In this document: in pieces, positions 1 through 6,371 of the stretch
Layout of the letters: each line of letters opens with the position of its first letter
Position numbering within the stretch: position 1 is the first letter of the stretch
DNA from: Verrucomicrobiota bacterium
GTDB taxonomy: Bacteria > Verrucomicrobiota > Verrucomicrobiia > Verrucomicrobiales > DEV007
Length of the DNA: 7,514 nucleotides
Reading direction: 5' to 3'
Assembly: GCA_027618625.1 (NCBI GenBank)
Contig: JAQCER010000138.1
Span: 1 to 7,514 of the forward strand
Program-made: the position numbers and the translations under genes
The notes under the pieces: model-generated
The model's database searches: none
Seen by the model: only the letters and a program-made list of their open reading frames with translations
What the model was told of the DNA's origin: nothing

Positions 1-534
1 TTCAAGCCGATTTGCTGTGGTGATCGCGATGATTCCGTGGCCCTTCAGACAGCCGGAGATCCATCGCTTACCGTAGACGCCATTAATCCCGTGTGGATGC
101 GAACTCCTGCCGCTCCCTACGCAGCCAGCATGATCGAAAACCGTCCAGTGAACATGGACCACGTCTTACGCTCCTATGCGCTTTTGGATCAATCGATGGA
201 TGCAGTCCTTGTAGAAGGCGCGGGCGGCTGGGAAGTGCCGATCACCCGCGACTTCATGATTGGCGACCTCGCAGTTAGACTGAACCTGCCTGTCGTCCTC
301 GTCGTGAACAATCGCCTCGGAGCGCTTAACCACTCGATTCTTACCGCCAATGCGATTACACGTCGCGGCCTGACCTGCGCAGGACTCATCCTCAACCACG
401 TAGAAATTGAGCGGCACAGCGCCACCATCACCAACCGTGCGGTTCTGGAAGACGTCCTGGAATTGCCCATTCTCGCAGAAGTCCTGCACGGCGAAACAGA
501 ACTGGCACCGATCGACTGGTCATTTGCGCAGTAA
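1..534 (+). CDS. bioD: Dethiobiotin synthase, 3' part (N-terminus outside window)
   Basis: BioD closes the ureido ring of dethiobiotin from 7,8-diaminopelargonate, CO2 and ATP in the cytoplasm, the penultimate step of biotin synthesis. The frame is open from base 1 (FKPICCGDRDD...), so the GTG at 37 is an internal Val and not the start. Visible family features are the KP-x(3)-G segment near the left edge, the PYAAS substrate segment, the VEGAGGWEVPI motif (around codons 60-70), the VVNNRLGALNHSILTANAI stretch typical of BioD, and GLILNHVE, which matches the nucleotide-base recognition segment. The 177 residues seen lack roughly the first 30-40, including the P-loop. The TAA stop is at 532-534. 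The next gene starts 73 bases later on the same strand, so co-transcription is possible. Identification is confident; the P-loop cannot be checked here. Confidence 0.93.
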   Translation, partial: FKPICCGDRDDSVALQTAGDPSLTVDAINPVWMRTPAAPYAASMIENRPVNMDHVLRSYALLDQSMDAVLVEGAGGWEVPITRDFMIGDLAVRLNLPVVLVVNNRLGALNHSILTANAITRRGLTCAGLILNHVEIERHSATITNRAVLEDVLELPILAEVLHGETELAPIDWSFAQ

Positions 535-607
535 ATTCCAGGGCCGGTCATATGCGGCATACGCCTTTCCTCTACGAAATTTGGGGTTAAGGTCTTGCAC
601 CCTACCC

Positions 608-1297
608 ATGAGAATTGACGATCTTGAACCGCGTTGGAATGGCTGCGTGACCGCAGCTGTAGCTGTGGCTGTGGCCTTGTTCCTTGGAATCGTGCCTGCC
701 CAGGCCCAGGCCCAGGCCCAGGACCAGCAGTGCCCGTCCCCGCCACCCACAGCAGAAGACACCCCTGACTCGGGCGAAAATGCCGCGCCTTCTGAGAATC
801 CTGAACCGGCCGCGGCAGAGGTCGATGGCGAGAAACTTGTGCGCGAGAAAATGCAGATTTTCCAAGCCTACGAAGGCGAGTGGGACGGCGTGCAATCGTA
901 TGCAGAAGCCGAGGGGAATCCTGCCTTTGAATCGAAAGGAAGCTGGGCCGGCAGCTTCCAACTGGACGGTATGTATTTTCAGATGGACGGCTTCAGCGAC
1001 TACAAAACTGGCCGGTCGTTGTATCGGTGGATGATCACCTATGACGTCAGCTTGGAAAAATATCGGGCTTGGACCTTTAATTCGAACGGCATCGTCACCG
1101 ACTGGCTGGCCCAGTACGACCCTGAACAGAAAGAACTGACCTGGCACTTTGTCGACGCGCGCACAGGCATCCGCGGCTGGCTCAAGACACAGACACAACC
1201 GAATGTGCTCACTGGACATGGCATGGCAAAGACCGAAGGTGCCCGCGTGCTCTCCGAATACCAGCTATCATTCAAGCGCAAAAAAATCCGGATCTAG
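608..1297 (+). CDS. Exported DUF1579-like protein
   Basis: A 229-residue protein of unknown function that resembles the DUF1579 family. The ATG at 608 is chosen because it places a signal peptide at the N-terminus: a short charged region, then a hydrophobic core (AVAVAVALFLGIVP, about residues 17-30) and an AQA cleavage-like site near 31-33. Reading further upstream in this frame would overlap bioD with unlikely sequence. After the signal comes a Pro/Glu/Ala-rich low-complexity linker (about 35-72), then a folded domain (about 75-229) rich in aromatic residues, with EGEWDG, GMYFQMDGFSDY, YRWMITYD, KYRAWTFNSNG and LTWHF, matching the repeating G/W/Y pattern of DUF1579 beta-barrel-like proteins. 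There is no lipobox, so it is probably periplasmic. No clear Shine-Dalgarno sequence precedes it. The family call is by pattern only. Its position between bioD and ribBA does not suggest a role in cofactor synthesis. Confidence 0.8.
   Translation: MRIDDLEPRWNGCVTAAVAVAVALFLGIVPAQAQAQAQDQQCPSPPPTAEDTPDSGENAAPSENPEPAAAEVDGEKLVREKMQIFQAYEGEWDGVQSYAEAEGNPAFESKGSWAGSFQLDGMYFQMDGFSDYKTGRSLYRWMITYDVSLEKYRAWTFNSNGIVTDWLAQYDPEQKELTWHFVDARTGIRGWLKTQTQPNVLTGHGMAKTEGARVLSEYQLSFKRKKIRI
653..676 (+). repeat. 6-bp repeat encoding Ala-Val in a signal peptide
   Basis: Four imperfect copies of a hexamer of the form GYRGCT/GTGGCY encode the AVAVAVA core of the signal peptide in the DUF1579-like gene. The copies differ at single positions. 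Because the unit is six bases, gain or loss of a copy keeps the frame and only changes the length of the hydrophobic core. Confidence 0.6.
701..724 (+). repeat. 6-bp repeat CAGGCC x4 at the signal cleavage region
   Basis: Three exact copies of CAGGCC (701-718) plus a fourth with one change (CAGGAC, 719-724) encode the alternating Gln-Ala stretch after the signal peptide core. Copy number changes would be in frame and would lengthen or shorten the region around the predicted signal peptidase site. Visible directly in the sequence. Confidence 0.8.
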
Positions 1298-1347
1298 CAA
1301 TCCTCCATCGCCATGAATATTCCACCTATCATTTCTGTTTTTATTCG

Positions 1348-2577
1348 ATGACAAACCAGAGCACTCATCAAGACCTGCATGACGATCCCTTTAGCCCGGT
1401 GGAGGACATCATAGCTGACATCAAGGCTGGAAAACTCGTCGTCATCACCGATGACGCAGACCGCGAGAACGAAGGCGATCTCATCTGCGCCGCAGAGCTG
1501 ATCACGACAGAGATGGTCAATTTCATGTTGCAAAACAAAGGCATGCTTTGCGCCCCGGTGAGTGCCGAAATTGCCCAGCGCCTCGACTTGCGCAGCATGG
1601 TTGAAAACAACCGCGAGGTGTTCCGGACGCACTTTACCGTCACCGTCGATGCCCGCGATGGAATCACCACGGGCGTAAGTGCAGCAGATCGCGCGAAGAC
1701 CATCCGGCAACTCGCCAATCCTCGCTCCAGCAGTGAAGACTTCGTCCAACCGGGGCACGTTTCGCCGTTGGTGGCAAAGGATGGAGGCGTGTTACGGCGG
1801 GCCGGACACACCGAGGCGGCAGTCGATCTCGCACGTATGGCAGGCCTGAGTCCAGCGGGAGTTCTGATCGAGATCCTCAATCCCGATGGTACCATGGCCC
1901 GACTTCCGCACCTCAGGAAATTCTGCCAGGCGAACGGTCTGAAACTCTGCAGCATCGAACGACTCATCAACTATCGACGTCGCCGCGAAAAACTCGTAGA
2001 GAAAGAGGAAGTCGTCAAAATGCCCACCGACTACGGTGACTTCGACCTTCACCTGTACCGGGTGACGCTCGACGGGCAGCACCATGTTGCACTGGTAAAG
2101 GGCGAGATTTCGCCTGACAAGCCGACGCTCGTCCGCGTTCACAGCGAGTGCCTCACCGGCGATGTGTTCGGCTCCAGGCGCTGCGACTGCGGAGGCCAGC
2201 TGCACTCTGCGATGCAGCAGATCTCAGACGAGGGCAGCGGCATCCTGCTCTACATGCGCCGGCATGAGGGACGGGGTATCGGCCTGCCAGCGAAGATGCA
2301 TGCTTACAAACTGCAGGAAGAAGGCCTCGATACAGTCGAAGCAAATGAGCGCCTCGGATTTCCGAATGACCTTCGCGACTACGGAATGGGTGCACAGATC
2401 CTCTACGATCTTGGCGTACGTGAGATACGGCTGATGACGAACAATCCGAAGAAAGTCGTCGGACTCGATGGCCATCATTTGAAGATCGTCGAGCAAGTGC
2501 CCATCCGGCAGATCCCAAATGAACACAACGTCAAATACCTGGAGACGAAGAAAAACAAGATGGGGCATTCGCTCTAG
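1348..2577 (+). CDS. ribBA: Bifunctional 3,4-DHBP synthase / GTP cyclohydrolase II
   Basis: A full-length fused riboflavin enzyme of 409 residues, the usual size. The N-terminal half (about 17-212) makes 3,4-dihydroxy-2-butanone 4-phosphate from ribulose 5-phosphate: DDADRENEGDL at 35-45 holds the acidic metal/substrate residues, followed by FTVTVDARDGITTGVSA, GGVL-x(3)-GHTEAAVD (H154) and E175. The C-terminal half (about 225-409) opens GTP to the pyrimidine precursor: zinc cysteines 268, 279 and 281 (SECLTGDVFGSRRCDCGG), EGRGIGL at 307-313, catalytic D341 and R343 in NDLRDYG, TNNPKK at 364-369, and the typical KMGHSL end. All key residues I can place are present, so both activities are expected. 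Minor oddities are NKGMLCAPV where many homologues have GRGxIC, and HVSPL where HVFPL is usual. The ATG at 1348 is the natural start, but no Shine-Dalgarno sequence is seen. The 50-base gap after the previous gene is too short for an FMN riboswitch. The stop codon abuts a large palindrome. Confidence 0.97.
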   Translation: MTNQSTHQDLHDDPFSPVEDIIADIKAGKLVVITDDADRENEGDLICAAELITTEMVNFMLQNKGMLCAPVSAEIAQRLDLRSMVENNREVFRTHFTVTVDARDGITTGVSAADRAKTIRQLANPRSSSEDFVQPGHVSPLVAKDGGVLRRAGHTEAAVDLARMAGLSPAGVLIEILNPDGTMARLPHLRKFCQANGLKLCSIERLINYRRRREKLVEKEEVVKMPTDYGDFDLHLYRVTLDGQHHVALVKGEISPDKPTLVRVHSECLTGDVFGSRRCDCGGQLHSAMQQISDEGSGILLYMRRHEGRGIGLPAKMHAYKLQEEGLDTVEANERLGFPNDLRDYGMGAQILYDLGVREIRLMTNNPKKVVGLDGHHLKIVEQVPIRQIPNEHNVKYLETKKNKMGHSL

Positions 2578-2579
2578 GT

Positions 2580-2761
2580 CCAGCCGGGATGATTCATGAG
2601 CGATCTACTGCGACTTGCAAAAGACTCCATTTGCTGCGTTGCGCGCCATTCTTCGACATCGACGTATGGCTATACGCTTTCAGCCGAAAAAGTGGCCCGC
2701 GCCTTGCAAATGAAGCCTTTTGCTGCGTCTCGCTACGATCTTCATGAATAACCCAGGCTAG
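2580..2761. repeat. Long imperfect palindrome, REP/MITE-like element
   Basis: The two halves of this stretch are imperfect reverse complements of each other along nearly their whole length. The outer ends pair as CCAGCCGGGATGATTCATGA (left) against CTAGCCTGGGTTATTCATGA (complement of right), 16 of 20 identical. An internal 18-mer at 2617-2634 pairs with 2706-2723 with two mismatches. The centre is CGTAT-GGCT-ATACG at 2663-2676, a 5-bp stem with a 4-base loop. It begins two bases after the ribBA stop codon and has no coding capacity. Transcribed, it would fold into a single long hairpin. The form is that of a dispersed palindromic repeat (REP/BIME or non-autonomous MITE); whether it is repeated in the genome cannot be told from one copy. 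Confidence 0.75.
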
Positions 2762-2808
2762 GGCGGAGGATAACGCTAATCAACTGGTTGCCTGTTGAGA
2801 TCCGAGGG

Positions 2809-2854
2809 AAAGCTTTGAGGCGCGGACGCGGCGCCCCGCAATGAGAGCTTTTTT
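2809..2854 (+). terminator. Possible intrinsic terminator downstream of ribBA
   Basis: AAAGCT (2809-2814) can pair with AGCTTT (2846-2851), and an inner GGCGC (2819-2823) with GCGCC (2831-2835) around a 7-base loop. A run of six T (2849-2854) follows on the + strand. The stem is split by an unpaired stretch, so it is not a clean terminator. It sits directly against the end of the convergent - strand gene, where a terminator for ribBA would be useful. Confidence 0.35.
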
Positions 2855-4732
2855 CTATTGCTCCTCTCTCACCCTGACATAGGCAGAGGAACTCCCGTTC
2901 GGCAGGTCTGCCGAAAAAGTCGTTGTCTCGCCGCCGCTCGCGAGCCCGTCGGTGAGTTCCTCCCAAGTGGAGAGATCGCTCGACCGATAGACGGCGTAGG
3001 TCGCGTTGCTTCTGGAATTCCAAGTGAAGACGATCCTCACAGGCTGGCCGGGGGCATGGGCCACTTCCGTGATCTGGAACACACGGTTCCCGCCCCCGCC
3101 TCCACCGACTGAGGGCGCGCCAGCGATACGGATACCCTGGTGTTGGGAGCCCCCCGCTGTGACTGAGTTCGCCCCCGTCTGGTCGTTGCCGAGCCGTCCG
3201 CTGTTATTCTCCTACGAGCCGCTGCGGCGCCTGCTCTGATCCGGCGCGTCGGGCGAAGGCTCCAGCCACTCCCAGACGTTTGCGGTCTGGTCGTGGGTGC
3301 CGTAGTAACTCGTAGCCATGACGTAGGCGCCGACATCGGAGACCTCCCCGTCGTCGCGCACCACGGCGTCGAAGTTGGCCGTCGTCTTGTCGCCGGGAGG
3401 CGGGCCGGAAACCACGTCGTCGGCTCTGACGGCATGATACCAGTAGCCGCCTTTCCCCTGATTCTTGGTGGGGTCGAAGTAGGCCGCCTTGAACCACTCG
3501 TCCTCGTTCGGCACGAAGAACTTTGCGCCTGGATTCCTTGGGCCGGGAGTGTTCGGGTCGGAAAACGTGTAGGCGCCGTCCTCGGTGTCGCCGCCATCGC
3601 TCGCGCCGTTGTGCAGCCAATTGCAGAAGCGCATTCCGTCCACCGCCTCCAGCCACCGGATCGGGCGGTTCCCGCGGTCCTCGTGCGCCTCGTAGGTGTA
3701 GCTGCCGTCGTTCCCGTTCTGGTCGATCTCCATGCTGGGATTGTAGAGCCCGAAATCGTCAGACCGCGCGACGGCATTAAGAAAGGCCGCATATTCCGCC
3801 ACGGTGACTTCGAACTTGGAGATGTAGAACTCCTTATCGACTTTTCCATAACCCTGTGATTCGTCAGCAGGATTGCCGGGGTCGCTCACTTTGACGAAGT
3901 TCGTCCCTTTCACCGGACCTGCGGAAGGAGCACCACCACCGCCGCCGCCGCCCGTGAGAGCGTAGTCGATGCTGGCGTCCAGCATCGCCAGCCCCTGCTC
4001 GGATAGGAACTCGAGCTTCGTCAACTGGCCGGGCGGATCGTCGACGATGCCAGAGCCCTGAGCGAGGAAAATGCCGATGCGCTTCTCCGGAGTCACCGAT
4101 TCGTCCTCCAGCTTGGTTCCCTTCGGAATCTCGAAATGCGTCGCGTATTTGCCTGCAGCGTCCACGGTGGCGACAATTCTGGTTCCGGCCGGGGGCGTGG
4201 CAAAGTTGAAACTGAACTTCTCCGCGTAAACCTTCACGGCTCCGCTGAATCCGGCGGCCATGGGATGGCCCGGCTCCTTCACATGCAGAGTGTCGAGCAA
4301 TTCCCGGAGCGACTCCTCGGCCACCTCGGGTCGCCCGGTGTTTCCGAAGTCCTCGAACTGCACCGGTGCCGTCCAGAAGGACTCGTCCCAGTGATAGGGC
4401 TCGAAGCTTATGATGGGTTTCGCCAGCGTCCGCAGCGTGAAGGCTCCGCCCGCCGCCTGAGTGTCGGTCACCTGCACCGAGCCGATGGTCTCGGAAATGA
4501 TGACGAGATCCTTGTCGGCGGCTTCCGCCAGTTGTTCGGCCTCCTCGATGCCACCGGGAAGGAATTCGGTGACCTCGTGCCCTTGATCCGTGAGTCGCTC
4601 GATCAGGGCGGCGTCGAGGTCCTCGTTGCTGGTCCCCTTGAAGTAGGAGATTTTGCCTCCGAACGCGCCTGTGGGAACCAACAAGAGTCCAAGGCACAGC
4701 GAAGGCATCCAAATTCCATGGATGAGTTTCAT
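2855..4732 (-). pseudogene. Exported ThuA/GATase-like + SUMF1-like protein, interrupted by an amber codon
   Basis: One reading frame of 625 sense positions broken once by TAG (codon 507, bases 3212-3214). Parts in order: signal peptide (1-25, hydrophobic SLCLGLLLVPTGAFG); a domain at about 26-260 (GKISYFKG, DQGHEVTE, KDLVIISE, GHPMAAGFSG) resembling ThuA/class I amidotransferase-like folds of PVC secreted proteins; a Gly7 linker (261-267); a SUMF1-like domain (about 275-538: EFYISKFEVTVAEYAAFLNA, RPIRWLEAVDGMRFCNWLH, FFVPNEDEWFKAAYFDP, TANVWEWLEP); a Gly6 linker (about 543-548); and a C-terminal beta domain (551-625: VFQITEVAH, TWNSRSNATYAVYRSSDL, YVRVREEQ). The amber falls in RSGS-stop-ENNSG, where the family has RGGSW, so TGG to TAG is the simplest explanation. 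Downstream sequence stays in frame and still reads as a good domain end. The cysteine pair of true formylglycine-generating enzymes is not seen. The ATG at 4730-4732 fits the signal peptide; no strong ribosome site precedes it. Without readthrough the product would be 506 residues with a truncated SUMF1 fold. A sequencing error is possible. Confidence 0.8.
3212..3214 (-). other. In-frame amber codon in the SUMF1-like gene
   Basis: On the - strand the codons around this point read AGC GGC TCG TAG GAG AAT AAC (S G S stop E N N). In SUMF1-type proteins this place is the conserved R-G-G-S-W turn before the last strands of the fold. A single A in place of G in the third-from-expected Trp codon TGG gives TAG. 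Both flanks are in the same frame, so no indel is needed to explain the break. Confidence 0.8.
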
Positions 4733-5628
4733 GATTTGCTCGGGAGTTGAGGATTGAGGTAAATTGCCATTACGATTGAATTTTTAATTATCAATTGATA
4801 GGAAAGATAGGAAATCTGTTGGTAGGGAATTGAAATCTGCGGTTGGACTCATGGGGGATGGAAGAGGTTCAGGGGGAGTAAGGGGCGGGAAATGGGCTAC
4901 GCACGGGATTTTCCGGAATCTCCTGCGGTGGATTACGCCGACATGCGAAAAACCTCGGCATTCTTCGCAGTGGTCTGGAAAAATAGGACGTTTTCTCATG
5001 ATGGATTGTAGATGAGAATAGAGGTGCACGTCAGCGTTCTCAGTTTCAACGCGGATGGGCGAGCTTTTTCGTCGGTGCTCGATTCCGTTGGGCTCAATCG
5101 TAGAAGAGTTCAGGGAATTCGTCTTGAACTCTTGAACCTTGAACTGGGTGCGATCCATTATTCGTAGACACAAATCTGCAGCCACCGCCTTCCTCGGGCC
5201 CGTCGCACCGGTAAAACGTCGATCCTTCGTGACCTTGAACGCGAACCGCCTGATGGCACTTCGGCCCTCTACCTTGACCTCCAAGGGCTCCGCAGCGTTC
5301 CATCGTGGCTCACGCTGATGCTGAATGAAACCAAGAAACTGCTGCAGTCTCCACCTGCAGGGGGCCGCGTCCGTCCTGAAGCGCATCGAGCAGATCAGCA
5401 TCAGCGGCATCAAGCTCACTCCGGGCTAGGTTAAAGCGGAATTTCAGAAAAAACTTGAACCGCTGTCCTTTTCGTGGCCGTTCGATCGTCGTAGTAGTGG
5501 CAGCGAGTTTCTTAGATCCTTGTGTCCAACCAATCATGAATCAACAATCTCCAGACGAAGGCAGCACAATGGTGGCGAGCCGAGTGATTCCCGCTGATCC
5601 CGAATGGGTGTAATGGGTGTTTCGTGCG
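4733..5628. other. Gene-poor region, no convincing coding sequence
   Basis: I find no recognisable gene here. The open frames on the - strand (4784-5419, and 5310-5537 continuing in the same frame past one TGA into 5094-5303) overlap one another in different frames, match nothing I know and have no clear start signals. They could be chance or the remains of a decayed gene. The part next to the SUMF1-like gene (about 4760-4800) is AT-rich and may hold its promoter: TTGATA on the - strand is followed at normal distance only by a poor -10. Small structures seen are a 6-bp stem TGCGAA/TTCGCA (4944-4949 with 4964-4969) and three tandem copies of CTTGAAC(T) at 5123-5145. No tRNA or known ncRNA is apparent. 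Confidence 0.5.
5123..5145. repeat. Short tandem repeat CTTGAACY x3
   Basis: Three head-to-tail copies of CTTGAAC, the first and third followed by T (8 + 7 + 8 bases), lie in the gene-poor region. Further single CTTGAAC copies occur near 5235 and 5454. No function is evident. Confidence 0.5.
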
Positions 5629-5658
5629 TTGACACGGTTGTAACAATTCGTGCATTCT
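5629..5658 (+). promoter_or_regulatory. Possible promoter for the VOC gene
   Basis: A perfect TTGACA at 5629-5634 is followed after 18 bases by CATTCT (5653-5658), which matches TATAAT at only three positions. It lies about 110 bases before the VOC start and points toward it. The -35 is good and the -10 is poor, so this is a weak prediction. Confidence 0.25.
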
Positions 5659-5730
5659 GGATCACCAAGGATGGGGCAATGCGCTGATCCACTCACTGCA
5701 ATCCTGGAAAAATCCTGACACTACCATTAC

Positions 5731-5780
5731 CATGAAATCCCATGAAATCCCATGAAATCCCATGAAATCCCATGAAATCC
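5731..5780 (+). repeat. Perfect 5 x 10-bp tandem repeat containing the VOC start codon
   Basis: Five exact head-to-tail copies of CATGAAATCC. The last copy supplies the start codon (5772-5774) and the first codons (Met-Lys-Ser) of the VOC gene, so the repeat probably arose by expansion of the gene's own start. Each copy carries an ATG and, as the unit is 10 bases, successive ATGs fall in different frames. Those at 5732, 5742 and 5752 each open a seven-codon frame (MKSHEIP) ending in TGA. The one from 5752 ends at 5773-5775, overlapping the VOC ATG as ATGA. The ATG at 5762 runs into the gene in the wrong frame. Confidence 0.95.
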
Positions 5781-6208
5781 ATTGTTCAACCCTACCTGTT
5801 CTTCAAAGGAAATTGCGAAGAAGCCATCGAATACTACTGTGCTCATCTCGGTGCGAAACTACAGATGATGATGCGGTTCAACGAGTGCCCAGATCCTCTG
5901 CCGCCAGGCATGCTGACACCGGGCTACGAGGAGAAGGTGATGCACGCGTCGTTCCATATCGGCGAGAGCTTGATCATGGCTTCTGATGGTTGCGGCGGCG
6001 AAGATCAGGTTTTAGTGGGTTTTCGCTATCGCTAACCGTTGCTGATGAGGCGGAGGCCAACAGGGTCTTCGACCTCCTCGCGAACGGTGGAGCAGTGCAG
6101 ATGCCACTTGGGAAAACGTTCTGGTCTCCCTGTTTCGGAATGGCCAACGACCGCTTCGGAATCGGTTGGATGATCTCAGTGCCAGGCCCCGAAACCAGCT
6201 CGACATGA
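5772..6208 (+). pseudogene. PhnB/YjdN-like VOC family protein, frameshifted
   Basis: VOC-superfamily protein of the PhnB/YjdN type (glyoxalase-like fold, biochemical function unsettled). The first frame reads MKSIVQPYLFFKGNCEEAIEYY through MHASFHIGESLIMASDGCGGEDQV and then runs to a false stop at 6033-6035. The second frame gives FSGFSLSLTVADEAEANRVF, then LLANGGAVQMPLGKTFWSP and FGMANDRFGIGWMISVPG, ending with TGA at 6206-6208. Together they make the usual family sequence. One extra T in the T4 run at 6010-6013 would restore DQVFSGFSLSL and a 145-residue protein, the normal length, so the lesion is a single-base deletion, a sequencing error, or a slippage site. The start at 5772 is the only in-frame ATG that fits the conserved N-terminus; the other ATGs of the repeat are out of frame or blocked by TGA. 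No Shine-Dalgarno sequence is visible. It stands alone and is convergent with pdxA. Confidence 0.88.
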
Positions 6209-6371
6209 AACTTGTATCCAGTATCGCAGCGATCCGTGCATCCTGTTGCTGTATGATCCGTTGCTGTTGCTTGCAGATTCGCCTTTGGTGAAGCTTGACC
6301 GGGCCGTGGCTGTCGCGCGTGTTCGTGGTGCGTAGGCGGGGTTCGACGCGATTGAACTTTAACTCTGTATC

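Noticed and set aside
37..534. GTG at 37 as the start of bioD
   Set aside because: The frame is open to base 1 and the upstream residues (KP segment) belong to conserved BioD sequence; the gene is cut by the window edge.
541..570. Small inverted repeat TATGC/GCATA after bioD as a terminator
   Set aside because: Five-base stem with a one-base loop and no T run; not a believable terminator.
189..746. - strand open frame beginning with a Gly-Pro repeat
   Set aside because: It is the antisense of the hexamer repeat and of bioD; no family match and it overlaps two real genes.
1298..1347. FMN riboswitch before ribBA
   Set aside because: Only 50 bases separate the genes and no conserved RFN helices are visible.
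3037..3849. - strand 270-codon open frame rich in Arg, Thr and Pro
   Set aside because: It is a frame-shifted shadow of the SUMF1-like gene in GC-rich sequence; the overlapping true frame carries the family motifs.
3864..4712. - strand 282-codon open frame rich in Arg and Gly
   Set aside because: Shadow of the signal peptide and amidotransferase-like part of the same gene in another frame; composition is not protein-like.
3212..4732. A complete 506-residue gene ending at 3212
   Set aside because: The SUMF1 fold would lack its last strands, and the same frame continues past the TAG with the missing part and a further domain.
4784..5419. - strand 211-codon open frame in the gene-poor region
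   Set aside because: No recognisable domain, unusual composition and a tail rich in Pro/Ser from low-complexity DNA; not enough to call a gene, so covered in the region note.
5731..5780. CRISPR array
   Set aside because: The 10-bp copies are directly adjacent with no spacers, and no cas genes are present.
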